From: Hermodice carunculata | Taxonomy: Eukaryota > Annelida > Polychaeta > Eunicida > Amphinomidae | NCBI GenBank assembly: GCA_964020975.1 | Contig: OZ026613.1 | Span: 66,513,892 to 66,577,891, forward strand | Direction of reading: 5' to 3' | Length of the DNA stretch: 64,000 nt | Shown here: piece by piece, positions 35,218-46,689 of the stretch | Numbering within the stretch: the first letter of the stretch is position 1 | How the letters are laid out: the number at the start of each line of letters is the position of its first letter | Translations under genes and position numbers: made by a program | The notes under the pieces: generated by a model | The model's database searches: none | Told to the model about the DNA's origin: nothing | What the model saw: only the letters and a program-made list of their open reading frames with translations

Positions 35218-35600
35218 AATGTATTGATTTGAAGGCCGTCTGAGTGGCGTTAACCCTGACGACGTTATCGCAATATCTAAAAAAATATTGACCAAAACTT
35301 TCCCAAATTTTTGTCCGAGGTGCATTTATGATGGACCAGGTTCCTATTTAAAACTACATACCTCTTTGTAGTTATAAACTTTTATGAAACTTTTAAGTAT
35401 TTATCTCTCAGGCCATCAGGGGACAAGGGGATGACGTTACCATAATATCTCAAGAAGGATCCATCGCAGCTTTCCCACTTTTTTTTCAGAGATGCACATC
35501 ATAGTGAACCACATTCCTATTGACAACCAGCAGCTTCTTCTTCTTTTTAAACTTGTTATGAAACTTTTGAAGTGTTTATTTGATGGCTGACTGAGTGACG
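35218..35600. repeat. dispersed repeat, right part
   Basis: Continues the repeat interrupted at 31914. It reads ATTTGAAGGCCGTCTGAGTG, then AAAAAAATATTGACC and TTATGATGGACCAGGTTCCT, and then a second, more diverged unit. It is non-coding. It resembles the other long family repeats in this window in its 'detect and move' unit layout but has its own sequence. Confidence 0.7.
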
Positions 35601-36625
35601 CACAGTACAGTGGTCTCTGTCACCAGAACTTGCCTCAAGAACGCATCCAAAAGTGTTCCTTCATTTCATAGACAATATGGAAATTTTATGTAAAGTATTC
35701 TACTGTAAAATCTCAAAAAATGCATAATTGAGAAAAAAAAAGATTGTGAGCGCTGAGGGTAATCCGTTCTTGAAACACTATTTTCTTTTATTGTTTGGAA
35801 AATAGGGTGACTTGATCTCATGACTGTTAAACCATGTCTTGTTAATATTCACAGATAGCACTAGTGAAAGCATGCTGACCATTTGTCATACCAATTGCTC
35901 ACACTCGTGGTACTGAACTCTCCAAATTGTTGCAGATTTGCACTTGCTGTGAATGGAGCTTGACACTGGGGAGAAAGCTCTGTGCCCAGCCCATTTATAT
36001 CAGAGTGTAAACCATCTTCACACCACCAGTATGTTTTGTACTTGATTCAAGCTGGGGCTTCTAGGCACATAGACGCTAGTGATGGCAATCGGCTGAAATT
36101 TCATCATCGATCATAGGCGTAGGACAGGTCAACCAATGATCGATTATGATCAATGCATGCATTAAAGCCTTATGGCCACACCATATGTGACATGTAACCT
36201 GCCTGTTGCTAGGCTAGTAGCACTAGTAAAGTAGAAAGCAGGGACTTACTAAAATTAATTTCATACTGCATGCATGGGTTTTCTTTTCCTAAATCCAAAA
36301 TAAGCCCTAGCAATAGATTTGACAGCTCCTTGATTAAACTAGATTTCCTGGTCATCCTGTGTGACCACATTCTCAGTCATACCATTGCACACAACCCCAC
36401 TATTGATGCTGTTTCAGCTGTAGTACACATATGAAATCATCACTTCTCATGGTAAACAGATAAATGTGGTAAACACTCATCTGTGTGCTGGCTTGCTGCA
36501 AAAGTGAAAATAGTCTGACATTTTTTGTAGAAATTTCTAAATATCTTGTTAAAAGTTTATTTGATTATAATCAGAAGTAAAAATTACCTTGCAAGCACTT
36601 GACTTTTTGCAAATTTCAACTGATT
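35601..36625. other. intergenic, no gene seen
   Basis: No coding similarity. Short ATCGAT-rich clusters at about 36100-36150 (ATCATCGATCATAGG, ATGATCGATTATGATC) are the only structure noticed. Confidence 0.5.
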
Positions 36626-37560
36626 TTTAGCTCAGCTGATAATTCAACTGAGCTTTTAGGAGGGTGAAGCATCCGTCATCCGTTCACAGTTCAGATTTTC
36701 GACTTCTTTTCAAAAACGGTCAGCCAGATCCACTTCAAACTTTGTGGAGATGTGCCTTGGGTAGATCTCTACCAAGTTTGTTCAAATGGCCACCGTCCAG
36801 TGATTTTTGGATTTTTAATGATTTTTTTTTTGTTCTTTTTTGGGCAAATCTTAAAAAATCTTCTACTCCGAAACCGCTCACCCAATTGCTTTGATATCAC
36901 ACAGGAATACTCCCTGGTACTCCTAGTTCTTAATTTGTTCACCAGGTGCCGCTGTAATTTTTTTTTTCTAATTTTTTATGAATTTTTGTGTGTTATAGCT
37001 TTTCTCGACTTCTGCTCCAGAACTGTCACTCAGATTAAGCTTAAACATGGTGGATATGTTCCTTGTGGAAGGGTGAAACAATGTCGTACACTATGTGGGA
37101 ATGCTGCGGATTCCTGATGATTAAGGATTTTTCAATTCGGCTCCTTTTTGGTAAATGCAGCTTTCCTATTGATTACTATGTAAGTCAATGGGCATTCTAA
37201 TGCTAATTCACAGGATAACTGACATAGAATTTACTGTTTACTTGATAACTTGAGATCTGTTTTGAATTAGTACCGTGATGCTGCACATGTTAATGTTTCT
37301 GTATGAAGGTCATGCTCAGACAGTACATGAATGACCTTGACCTCATTTCTGGGGTCACAGTGCAACATACATGAATTTTACTCTTCATTATAACTTGAGA
37401 ACTACTTGAACCTTGATGTTGCACATGTACATGGTCTTGTATGAAGGTCAGACTTACTCAGAACATGGGTGACCTTGATCTTTTCCCAAGTTCATAGAGC
37501 TGCAAGTGTGATGAATGTCAAGATCAGCTGAGCATGGGCTGTTCACACAGCCCCCTGTTT
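36626..37560 (+). repeat. long dispersed repeat, 'AGCTCAGCTGA / GTCATCCGTC' family, copy 1
   Basis: It starts TTTTTAGCTCAGCTGATAAT, then GGTGAAGCATCCGTCATCCG, several 'caaatggnnacnntccagtgatttttgg' units and two TGACCTTGA blocks, and ends AGCTGAGCATGGGCTGTTCA. Other copies in this window lie at 47590-48432, 48792-50380 and 60291-61250. It is non-coding, with no terminal repeats seen. Confidence 0.7.
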
Positions 37561-37680
37561 ATTGTACTCGATGGTTGGCACATCACTAATAGACACTCAG
37601 ACAAAATTGCAGTGCACCTTATGACTTGAAGGTGAGGTGGTATTTGATGAGGTTGACCAACTTGCAGTTAGGCAGAATCT

Positions 37681-37681
37681 T

Positions 37682-37716
<35 letters not shown>

Positions 37717-37724
37717 TACATTTA

Positions 37725-37772
<48 letters not shown>

Positions 37773-37820
37773 TCTATCTTTATCTATCTATCAATCTATC
37801 TATCTATTTATTTATTTATT
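37681..37820. repeat. compound (TTTA)n(TCTG)n(TCTA)n microsatellite
   Basis: Three tetranucleotide tracts in a row, ending with a second TTTA run that abuts the next repeat. The apparent reading frames here (YLFIYL, LSVCLSVC) are artefacts of the repeat. Confidence 0.95.
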
Positions 37821-39715
37821 ATGCCCCCCTTCGAAGAAGGTGGGGCATATAGCGTTGCACATGTCGGTCGGTCTGTCGGTCGGTAGACTGTGGTTTCCGC
37901 ACAATAACTCAAGAAGGTTTTTAGCCAGGACTTTGATACTGTACAAGTATGTTATTTTAGTCAAAAGCTACGCAAAGTTCGAAGATGGGTGACCTTGACC
38001 TAATTTCCAAGGTCACAGTGGTACCTGAGTCAACTTTGGTTTCCGCACAATAACTGAAGAGATTTTTCAGCTAGGACTTATATATTGCGCAGGATTATAC
38101 TCCATATTTGGGGCTAGGCGAAGTTCGAAGATGGGTGACCTTGACCTTATTTTAAAGGTCACAGAGCCACTTTACTGAAGATGGTTTCATGCTTTCTGCA
38201 TGATAACTTATGCCTTGGAGCTAGAACTTTTATATTGCACAGCTTTATGGTTCTCTGTAATGGCTTGGTTGAGTTTGAAAATGGGTGACCTGACCCAGTT
38301 TTCCAAGACACAGAGAGATTGTAGAATTTCTGTGGTTTCTGCACAATGACACAAGACGGTTTAGAGTTAGGACTTTGATACTGTACAGGTGCATCATTCT
38401 AGTCAAAAGCTAGACAAAGTTTAAAGATGGGTGACCTTGACCTAGTTTCCAAGGTCACAGTGGTACCTGAGTCAACTTTGGTTTCAGCACAATAACTGAA
38501 GAGGTTTTTAAGCTAGGACTTTTATTTTGCACAGGATTATACTCCATATTTGGGGCCAGGCGAAGTTTGAAGATGGGTGACCTTGACCTCATTTTAAAGG
38601 TCACAGAGCCACTTTACTGAAGATGGTTTCATGCTTTCTGCATAACAACTTATACCTTGGAGCTGGAACTTTTATATTGCACAGCTTTATGGTTCTCTGT
38701 AAGGGCTCGGTTGAGTTTGAAGATGGGTGACCTTGACCCAGTTTTCCAGGTCACAGAGAGATTGCAGAATTCCTGTGGTTTCTGCACAATAACTCAAGAA
38801 GTTTTTAAGTTAGGACTGGGATACTTAACAAGTCTATAGTTCTTGCTAAGGGCTAGAAAAAGTTTAAAGTTCAGTGACCTTGATTTAATTTCCAAGGTCA
38901 CAGTGGTACCTGAGTTAACTTTGGTTTCCAAATGATAACTGAAGAGGTTTTTAAAGTAGGAAGTTTATATTGCACTGGATAATTGTCCGTAGTCAGGGCT
39001 AGGTCAAGTTTGAAGATGAGTGACCGTGACCTAATTTCAAAAGTCACAGAGTCATTTGGTTGAATACTGTTTATGCATGATAACTTGCATTTTAGAGGTA
39101 GCACTTTTATATTGCAAAGCTTTATGGTTGCTTATAAGGGCTAGTTTGAGTTTGTAGATGGGTGACCTTGACCCAGTTTTAAGGGTCACATAGAGACAGT
39201 AGACTTCCTGTGGTTTTTGCACAATAACTGAAGAAGTTTTTGAGTAAGGACTTGGATACAGCACCGCTATATAGTGCTAAAAGAAATGTTAAGTTTGGTG
39301 ACTTTGATCTAAATTCCAAGATCACATATTCACCTGATATAACTTTGGTTTCTGCATGATAACTGAAGAGGTTTTGAAGCTAGGACTTTTCTATTGTACA
39401 AGATTATAGTCCATATTTGGGGTTAATCCAAGATTGGTGACCTTGACCAAATTCCAAATGTCACAGAGCCACTTTACTTAATATGGTTTCATGATTTCTG
39501 TATGATAACTTGTACTTTAGAGCTATGACTTTTATATTGCACAGCTTTATGGTTCCCTATAAAGACTAGGTTGAGAATGAAGATGGGTGACCTTGATACA
39601 GTTTTCTGACATTGATGTATGATCAACCTTCACTAATTTTGTAAGGTCACGAGTGCCCCATCTACCACTATCAATAGGGTAGCGAGGGCAAGGGTAATGA
39701 GGACAGGGGGGGCAT
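37821..39715 (+). repeat. tandem higher-order repeat, 12 x ~147 bp, with ATGCCCCCC ends
   Basis: It is bounded by ATGCCCCCCTTCGAAG and GGGGGGGCAT, which are short inverted ends. Inside, the marker TGACCTTGACC or a near variant recurs at 37990, 38136, 38286, 38432, 38578, 38728, 38875, 39021, 39163, 39299, 39438 and 39588, a spacing of 136-150. Every third monomer is most alike (for example GTGGTACCTGAGTCAACTTT at 38019, 38458 and 38902), giving a superunit of about 442 bp repeated four times. Most monomers carry a palindrome GTGACCTTG...CAAGGTCAC. It is non-coding. Confidence 0.9.
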
Positions 39716-39900
39716 CTATGTTTTACAAACATATCTTGTTTATTTTGTGTGTGCTATTGAAATGTGAGCTAGGCAGATATATTTTTGATATACATGCTGT
39801 CATAGATCCATTGGGTATCACATTTTTCTCCATTGCTCTTTGCTTGCTACAAACTTCTGAGTCTATGGGTACTTCAATATGTAAAGCATCATGCTTTGTC

Positions 39901-40100
39901 NNNNNNNNNNNNNNNNNNNNNNNNNNNNNNNNNNNNNNNNNNNNNNNNNNNNNNNNNNNNNNNNNNNNNNNNNNNNNNNNNNNNNNNNNNNNNNNNNNNN
40001 NNNNNNNNNNNNNNNNNNNNNNNNNNNNNNNNNNNNNNNNNNNNNNNNNNNNNNNNNNNNNNNNNNNNNNNNNNNNNNNNNNNNNNNNNNNNNNNNNNNN
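39901..40100. other. assembly gap (200 N)
   Basis: Exactly 200 N, a scaffold placeholder of unknown true length. It starts about 185 bases after the tandem array, which may itself be mis-assembled. Confidence 0.98.
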
Positions 40101-40621
40101 ATCCGCATCACTGCCCACTGTATTACTGGGCAGATAATAGAGGGCCAAATGAACTTGACTATACATGTATGTGCATTATCAGTGTACTGATTGTCTAATA
40201 GTTAAGTCTGCAAAATCTACAAATGTTCTCTACTGCACCCTCTCACACACAAACCTTTCCGATAAATTGCAGATAGTTACATTGTGACAATGAGGTTGGG
40301 ACTCTGCATCCTGTCTGCTTTAGCTCTTTTCCATTCAAACCACTGAGATATCAAATGTCTGCATTGATGTTTTTGGTAGCATGTCTTGGTTATAGAAAAT
40401 CTATTGAAGGTGGATTGTTGATAAGGCCCAGCAGGATGGAATGTTGTAGGTTGACTGCCTCCTAGCCACAGGTTGAGTACTTGGCACACACCTTGCACCA
40501 GGGAGATGTGTCACTCTTGTTCCGTCCAGAGAAAGGTTAATCTCCAATGCAGGCATGTTTTAAAGTTCATGTTGCGGACCAGAATTACAACATTGATAAA
40601 TCAGATTAATGTTTAGGAGAT
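40101..40621. other. no gene seen
   Basis: Unique-looking sequence between the gap and the decayed hammerhead. A 73-codon minus-strand frame at 40498-40277 has no recognisable family. Confidence 0.5.
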
Positions 40622-40666
40622 GCAGTTTGATGCGTTTTGCCACCAACAAGGCTCATCAGGAACTGA
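40622..40666 (-). ncRNA. hammerhead ribozyme motif, slightly decayed
   Basis: On the minus strand: stem I CAGTT/AACTG, core CTGATGA, stem II GCC/GGC with an 8-base loop, then AAA where GAA is expected, stem III ACGCAT, and a cleavage C. The single core change (G12 to A) fits CpG decay of CGAAAC to CAAAAC. No Penelope-like ORF lies beside it, so it probably marks an isolated pLTR. Confidence 0.6.
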
Positions 40667-40944
40667 TTCAGTGCTCACTAACTCATTCTGAGTTGAGTGC
40701 CAACAGCCATGATCATTGTAAGTACAATGTATATATATGTGCTTAGATAAATTTATCTCATGTTTGGGACACTTTTTTTAGTGCAATAAAGTATGTGTAT
40801 AAATAGCATATAAGCCAGACCACTATAGACCATATAATAAAGTCATTAGAAAGTAGCATAATAGGCCTACTGTTCGGCAGAGTACTTATAATCCAAAGAA
40901 CCGATATACGATATACTATAATGGGCTGAGCTACTTCTCAGGTA

Positions 40945-41025
40945 ATGATGGCTTCATCTGCTGTCAGGGAGACTGCTGAATCTCTGCAGGAACATTTGGC
41001 ATCTGGTGTGGCACAACTTCTTGAA
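40945..41025 (+). CDS. possible first coding exon of an unknown gene
   Basis: ATG ATG GCT TCA... is open for 27 codons (MMASSAVRETAESLQEHLAS then GVAQLLE) and ends exactly at GAA/gtaagt, a perfect donor. An acceptor-like cttctcag lies just upstream, and an in-frame TGA precedes the ATG. The peptide is helix-like but I recognise no family. No second exon was identified, so this could be chance. Confidence 0.3.
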
Positions 41026-41198
41026 GTAAGTCCTTACAAACATGAGACAAACAGATCGTAGCATGGATTGTTGTCTATATGAAGAGTATCAACTCGCACT
41101 AGATACCAGATAACAGAAGTCTCTTTCCCTCGCTCACTCTTTCTGCATACATGGCACCCAGTGCTTCTTGATATTCTTCATATCAACAACAAAGCATG

Positions 41199-41202
<4 letters not shown>

Positions 41203-41275
<73 letters not shown>
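41203..41275. repeat. (TA)n microsatellite
   Basis: About 36 TA units. The long alternating Tyr/Ile frames on both strands come from this tract. Confidence 0.97.
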
Positions 41276-41279
<4 letters not shown>

Positions 41280-41902
41280 CCAAGTGTAACCTGTCCATGG
41301 TAACAATAATTACGTCATGGACTGAGAAGGTGTTCTCTGCAAACCTTGTCAACTTCTTGTTGACGTGTTTGTGGACACTCTGATAGCTTGTGTACGGGAA
41401 TAATGTGTTCAGATAAGGAAGACAAGGAATGGAAGAGGGGATACTTTTCAAGAAAATTTGCAAGGAAAGGATATTTTCGTTGAATTTTACCACACTGATT
41501 GTGGGTGTATCGTGTAAGATAGGGTTTGGGGTTCAAAAATTAATGCATGTTGCATATAATGTGGATTGTGAGTGTTTTAAGATTGGAGTTGAGCTAGGAC
41601 TGGTGGTAAGAAAGGATGGTTTCTAATCTCTGATGTCAGAAAGTCATGTGAAAACAGACAATAGAACTGCAAATTTTAGTATAAGACAAGATTAGTTTGT
41701 CTTTTTTTTCCCCATGACATTAAGATGAAATGGTTCCACACTGTGTAATTGATGGATCCAAAAACGCTCCTTGCATTTGATACTCTAAAGCAGTGATTCA
41801 ATCACTTAACTTATTAGTTAGATAATGTTCGAGATTCATAGATATCACAAAAAATGATATAGGCCTACTTTCTACTTTTGCTATAAACTCAGCTGACAAA
41901 CT

Positions 41903-42255
41903 AGTCAGAAGAACCAAAAAAGTGATAGGCCTACCAATTCTCTTTTTATTTGTGGCAGAAGTGGTAAAATTTGGATTTTGAGTGGTTGGGCCTATACATA
42001 TTGGAAACACTATTGTCTGTATTTAATGAAGAATATTTCAAACGTTGAGAGGACCGGTTTAAAACCACCAGTTACCTTTTGTGGGTGACTGCCTGTCTTT
42101 AGTCAGGAGTGAAATTTGTTTCTTCACATTGGTATTAGAAGATGAATATTGATGGTTTGGTAACTCTGTAATCTCTTTGCTGTCATTGTTAGGTTTGATA
42201 TTTATGAATATGGGTCATTTTTTTCTACATGAGTGTATCATACTGGAGACATCCG
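41903..42255. repeat. 353-bp dispersed repeat, copy 1
   Basis: It is nearly collinear with 48439-48791 over the same 353-base length, with roughly one difference every 12-15 bases. Shared landmarks are AGTCAGAAGAACCAAAA, TTGGAAACACTAT, CCACCAGTT.CCTTTTGTGG and the end GAGACATCCG. It is non-coding. Confidence 0.85.
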
Positions 42256-42299
42256 TAAACTTTCGGGTTGTGAGTGCAATAGCTTTAGAAGCTTTGATG

Positions 42300-43350
42300 T
42301 TAGCCCAATATAACTTTCAGAACTTACAGGTTGTATGAAAATCTAGGCCCCTATTAATATTGGTGGTGCTACGTACAATATCATATAATATAGGGGGCAA
42401 AATATGAAAATCTTGTGAACACTCTAGCATCTTTATTTTTTGGTGGATCTTCACCAAAGTTATTTGGATTGTGCAAGAGGTCAAAGTCTAAGTTACTAAA
42501 TGACACTAGTGGCACCACCTGTAATTTGACGGAAATCATAAGCCAAAATGTGTTTTAAGATATAAAATTCCATGTTTGGAAAGGTAATTGGATTAGACTT
42601 GCCAAATTTACAGGATATATAGACCATGCCAAATGCTACAATGTTATATAATGATATTAATGACCTTGACCTATTTTTGTGAGGTCACCATGCATTTAAA
42701 TTTGAAGGAGGTGAATTTTTGTAATGACAGGGTGAAGCGTGGACATCAATAGCAAAGAGGATTGAGCCTCCAGATCAAAATTGCACTTGGTTACATTGTG
42801 CATAAAACTGTGCTTGGTGACCTACTTTTTTGGTCTCCGTCACCCAGATATTATGGAATATACTGTTTTTCTTCAATGACTCGAAAAGGTATTACCCAAT
42901 TTGAACAAACAGACCATGTATGGAAAGCTGGATGAAGGGCGCATATTTTGTAATTTAACAATTTTTTAATCCCAGTTGAAGGTCAAGGTCAAATGGCCAG
43001 TCTGCACCCCACAGTTTTTTAGTGAGGTCCATATAACGTTTAGAAGTTATAAAATGTATGAAAATCTTTGTCTTCATCAATGTCGGCCGCACCACCTATA
43101 GTAATATGTAATATATAGGTCAAAATGTGAAAATCTTGTGACCACGATACCATCCACAGTTTTCAAGTCAGCCCAAGATAAGTTTCAAGACTGATAGGGT
43201 GCATGAAAATCTAAGTCCCTTTTGATATTGGTGGCACCACCTACAATGTGTAATACAGGGGTCAAAATGTGAAAATCTTGTGAACACTCTAGAAACTTTA
43301 ATTTTTGGCAGATCTTCACCGAAATAGGTGGGATTGTGTGGGAGGTCAAA
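42300..43350. repeat. diverged repeat units with 'GGTCAAAATGTGAAAATCTTGTG'-type core
   Basis: At least three units near 42360, 43060 and 43220 share 'gcatgaaaatct', 'ggtggcaccacctacaat', 'caaaatgtgaaaatcttgtg' and 'gatcttcacc'. A TGACCTTGACC block lies at about 42660. It looks like another long tandem-derived dispersed repeat with no coding content. Confidence 0.65.
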
Positions 43351-44114
43351 ATCTAAGTTGTTATTATGTTAATGATACTAGTAGTGCCACCTATAATTCT
43401 GTTAGTCTGTTTGTGGTCAAAACAGGAGCTGGGTCCTGTTCATGTAGCTGTTTGTGCTGTCCATTATGTCATGCCCCATTATATTGCAGTATTCACCACA
43501 TGGGCTGTCTTATTCTTCCCCTGTGTCTATGTCAATGTGCATGGTTCCTGTAGATCTACGTGAAGTCAACAGATTCCCACAGATCAGCAGAATCCTGAAA
43601 ATAAGATGCAGATTTATCAGAACTTGCAAGAAGTTTGAAATACGAGTCCTACATGGCAATAGCAACATGATGCCAATTAATAGCACAATCTGTGATGAAA
43701 CGATTGTTTGTTGATGTGCAATACAGTTTTTTTTCCTCTCCAGATAATTTTTTAGAACTATGAACATACCTGGAACAACACCAAAAGCTCCACAACATAC
43801 CAGCTAGGGCCTGCAAACATATTTCTTGATTATTTCATTATGCTTGTGTTCTGTGAACACTCTCCTCAATATCAGAGGCAAATTGTATCGTTCAAAAGCA
43901 CTTCATTTTTATAGTACTTAAATTGCTGATGTTGACTTCAAATTCAACCCCACATGTGCCTTTATTTTTACATATGGTTTCACTCTGAACAATGAGAGAA
44001 GTAGTTTCTCTGAAGGTGCGTGAGCACCTGATACAGTAGAAAGCAACAGTATCTTGATGTATGCCATATACTAATAACCTGCCCTTGCAAGAAGTGCATG
44101 ATTTTGTTGTGCTC
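43351..44114. other. no gene seen
   Basis: Unique-looking sequence. A minus-strand frame at 44320-43892 contains two CxxC pairs but overlaps a MITE for nearly half its length, so it is not called a gene. Confidence 0.5.
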
Positions 44115-44289
44115 TTAACCTTTTTCCCATGGCTTAACACCCAGTCGACATATATTTTGTTATGGGATGGGGACCAAGTGCCCAATATGCACTGAGGAAA
44201 GCTGTTGACTTGGGGCATGTTATCCTGTTTTGTCTTGTGTAAGTGATGTGTCTCCAGCTGGTTATTGGTGGTTGGTGGGGGAGGGTTAA
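44115..44289. mobile_element. TTAA-flanked MITE, copy C
   Basis: It starts TTAACCTTTTTCCCATGG and ends GGGGAGGGTTAA. The interior has ACCAAGTGCCCAATATGC and GAAAGCTGTTGACTTGG, matching copies A, B and D. It is shorter than copy A. Confidence 0.65.
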
Positions 44290-46109
44290 AACCTGTGTCT
44301 ATCTTCACCAAGACCAACAAGACAATTTTTTTGTGGACTGTTTTCTAACTGAAGCTTGAAGTGGTAACTGTAGTTTGGCTACAAACGTCAACAGTTTGAG
44401 CCTATGTACGTGATCGCCTGTGAAAGGCAGGATCAGAATAAGTGGGTATTTAGCAGGATGAGTGCAATCATCGGAGAAGATTAGCATGCTGTTATGAATC
44501 ACATAGCTGTTTTGTCCAGACAGGTTTAATGGGGCCTACAGACATGTTCTGGCCGTAAACACACTCTGTTGCAATTTAGGCAGTTCTTCTAGGCACCTGC
44601 ATTCAATAGAAACTTAATTGTGGCTCACCAACTGTTATTGGCTTGATGGATGGAGATCAGGGAAGGGTTTAATTACTGACCTTCTTCTGCCTAAAGAAAA
44701 AACAGTAGATACTTCACACAAGTCACGATTGCGACATACATAATAGCCTTGTTACTTGACAGCGACCATCACTCGGTGTGTGTTTTCTGTTTTGTGTTTC
44801 TCTTTTTCTGTTGTAAATTAAGTGAATTCCCCTTTGGTGGTCTTAGGCAGAGCCTGGTTTAATTTGTTGTGTATTTCATCAAAGGGGTCCAGAGTTTTAT
44901 TTAAAGCGCTCAAACCCCACAGATTTTCCAAAACTGATTCTAATCTATGTGTATCTTGCTTATGTTCTTTGGGGTGGGGGTGGGGGGATTTAAGAAGCAT
45001 AATGTAATAGGATTTGCCCATCCCATGTGTAACACTTTCCCGCTTAAATGCCCCAAAGTACTTGGAGGTACATGTAAATTGTCGTCTGCTTCATTGGATG
45101 TTATTAGAAACATATTTGCTAAGAATGGTAGATAAAGGATGACAAGGCCAGGTAAAGCCAGTGGTGGTAAATCCAATCAATCGCAGATGAAAAAAAAAGC
45201 CTGACTGGTTTTATTTGAGAAGAAACTCATCAGAAACAAAAAAAAAGAAAAAAAAGGAGCAGATAAGACCTACCCTGGCAGTGTGGCCCAGGCCAACGGC
45301 TTCCCTTTGCCAGGAAAAGCTATGGACTCCATCGTATTCTGACGAGAAAAGGGTTAAATCTTGCCAATGGAAATTCTATGATCAAGCTTTTGAGATCATA
45401 GAATATTGGGTTCGAGGTACCAAGATTTCTGTAAATGCAGAAAAGTGGCTGCATTTGCAGACATGATGCATCAAGCATCATTTGAGGGACGGCATGATCT
45501 TCAATGGGTTATGTTTTCAATGCATTGCTTTGTACCCTCTCTTTGGGAGACTGGTGTACAGTGTAATAATAATGTCAGGTTGACCATCCATTCTTAGGGT
45601 CATTCATACATGCATATACACAATACAACATGATGTTTGTCAAAAATTCTTGTGGAGGTCAAGCTCAGCTTTCACACAAAGGTCACTTATATGGCAAAAA
45701 TATTTTTTTTTGCATTTTTGTGACCATCATCACAATTTAATGAATTAATCTTCAACATGCAAGGGACCTCTGTAACATGTACTGAGATCTTTGGAAGGTC
45801 AGGTTGTCCAATCATCCATTTGGTCATTTTCCTGCAACAGTACAATTCAAAAATAGTTTCAAAACAGCATGGAGAAATTTGGCTCAAATTCTATGCAAAG
45901 GTTTCTCAAGTGGCACGTATGAATTTATTAAATGTCGGTGACTTAATGAGATGAAGGGGGTTCATTGTAACAAGTACGCCCGAAAGAAACTTGTTCAAGT
46001 GAAAATAATTTCCGTATGAAATCCTTAATCTCTAAATGCTTGTGCAATGAAAAACCCCGGGTATATGCATGATTGTTGTACATGAATATTGTCAATGGAT
46101 CTCTTTCAG
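44290..46109. other. upstream region of the LYRM1 exon, no gene seen
   Basis: No further exon was recognised. A partial relative of the TTAA MITEs may end at about 45352 (GAAAAGGGTTAA). Confidence 0.5.
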
Positions 46110-46300
46110 GTTGGGAACAGCATTACAATGAAGAAGTAATATTGTAGCTAATGATGTCCCTGCGGAGAGAAGTACTGTCCCTGTATCGCCGTGTCCTGCG
46201 GCTGTCTCAAACATGGCAGGCCCTTGACCCAAAAGACACCCCAAAAGAGAGGGCCTACATTCGAGATGAGGCACTATCAATGTTCCGTCACAATAGACAG
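46110..46300 (+). CDS. LYRM1: LYRM1, first coding exon (partial gene)
   Basis: The acceptor ctctttcag precedes about 41 bases of 5' UTR, then ATGATG at 46151. The frame reads MMSLRREVLSLYRRVLRLSQ, TWQALDPKDTPKERAYIRDE, ALSMFRHNRQ and ends cag/gtgagt in phase 0. It carries the LYR tripeptide in VLSLYRRVLRL, and its layout matches human LYRM1 (REVLGLYRSIFRLARKWQAT ... EARTLFRKNKN). LYR-motif proteins work in mitochondria with the acyl carrier protein; the exact role of LYRM1 is unclear. The remaining exons, encoding the conserved GLHYK.PYPRP segment, were not found downstream within the window. They may lie beyond 64000 or be unrecognised. Confidence 0.8.
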
Positions 46301-46689
46301 GTGAGTTTTGGTTGGTAGGAATGCTCAGGGACTGTATTGTTACGGCTTCCCACAGGACTGAAGAGAGATTGCATTTTGTTCACATAAAAAAAAAATTAGA
46401 TTTTAAAAAGTGTCACATTTAACTTGTTTCATCAAGTGAGGTATTTTCTTGCATAATTAACCTCCCAAGCCTTGAATAAACAAATCTCACAACACAGGTC
46501 CGATATCAATCTAAAATAATCAACCTCTGTCGGCATCCATTTTAACACAGAGAGACACAATATCAGTTGTCTTCAAGTTATAGGTATCCAAAGACTCAGC
46601 TCTAATAACATGTCATTATGTATTGCCACAGAAAGTACATGGATCACGGCATTATGCACGTTCCAACCGTTAGGCCTAAATCATAATGA

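Noticed and set aside
37626-37992. Frames reading IYLFIYL and LSVCLSVCL
   Set aside because: Produced by TTTA, TCTG and TCTA tracts.
37821-39715. CRISPR array
   Set aside because: The repeats are ~147 bp and contiguous, with no unique spacers, in a eukaryotic genome.
39697-40198. Frames spanning the N gap at 39901-40100
   Set aside because: Artefacts of translating N.
43892-44320. 142-codon minus-strand frame with two CxxC pairs, resembling a zinc ribbon
   Set aside because: Almost half of it overlaps the MITE at 44115-44289, and the rest matches no family. The cysteines are probably chance.
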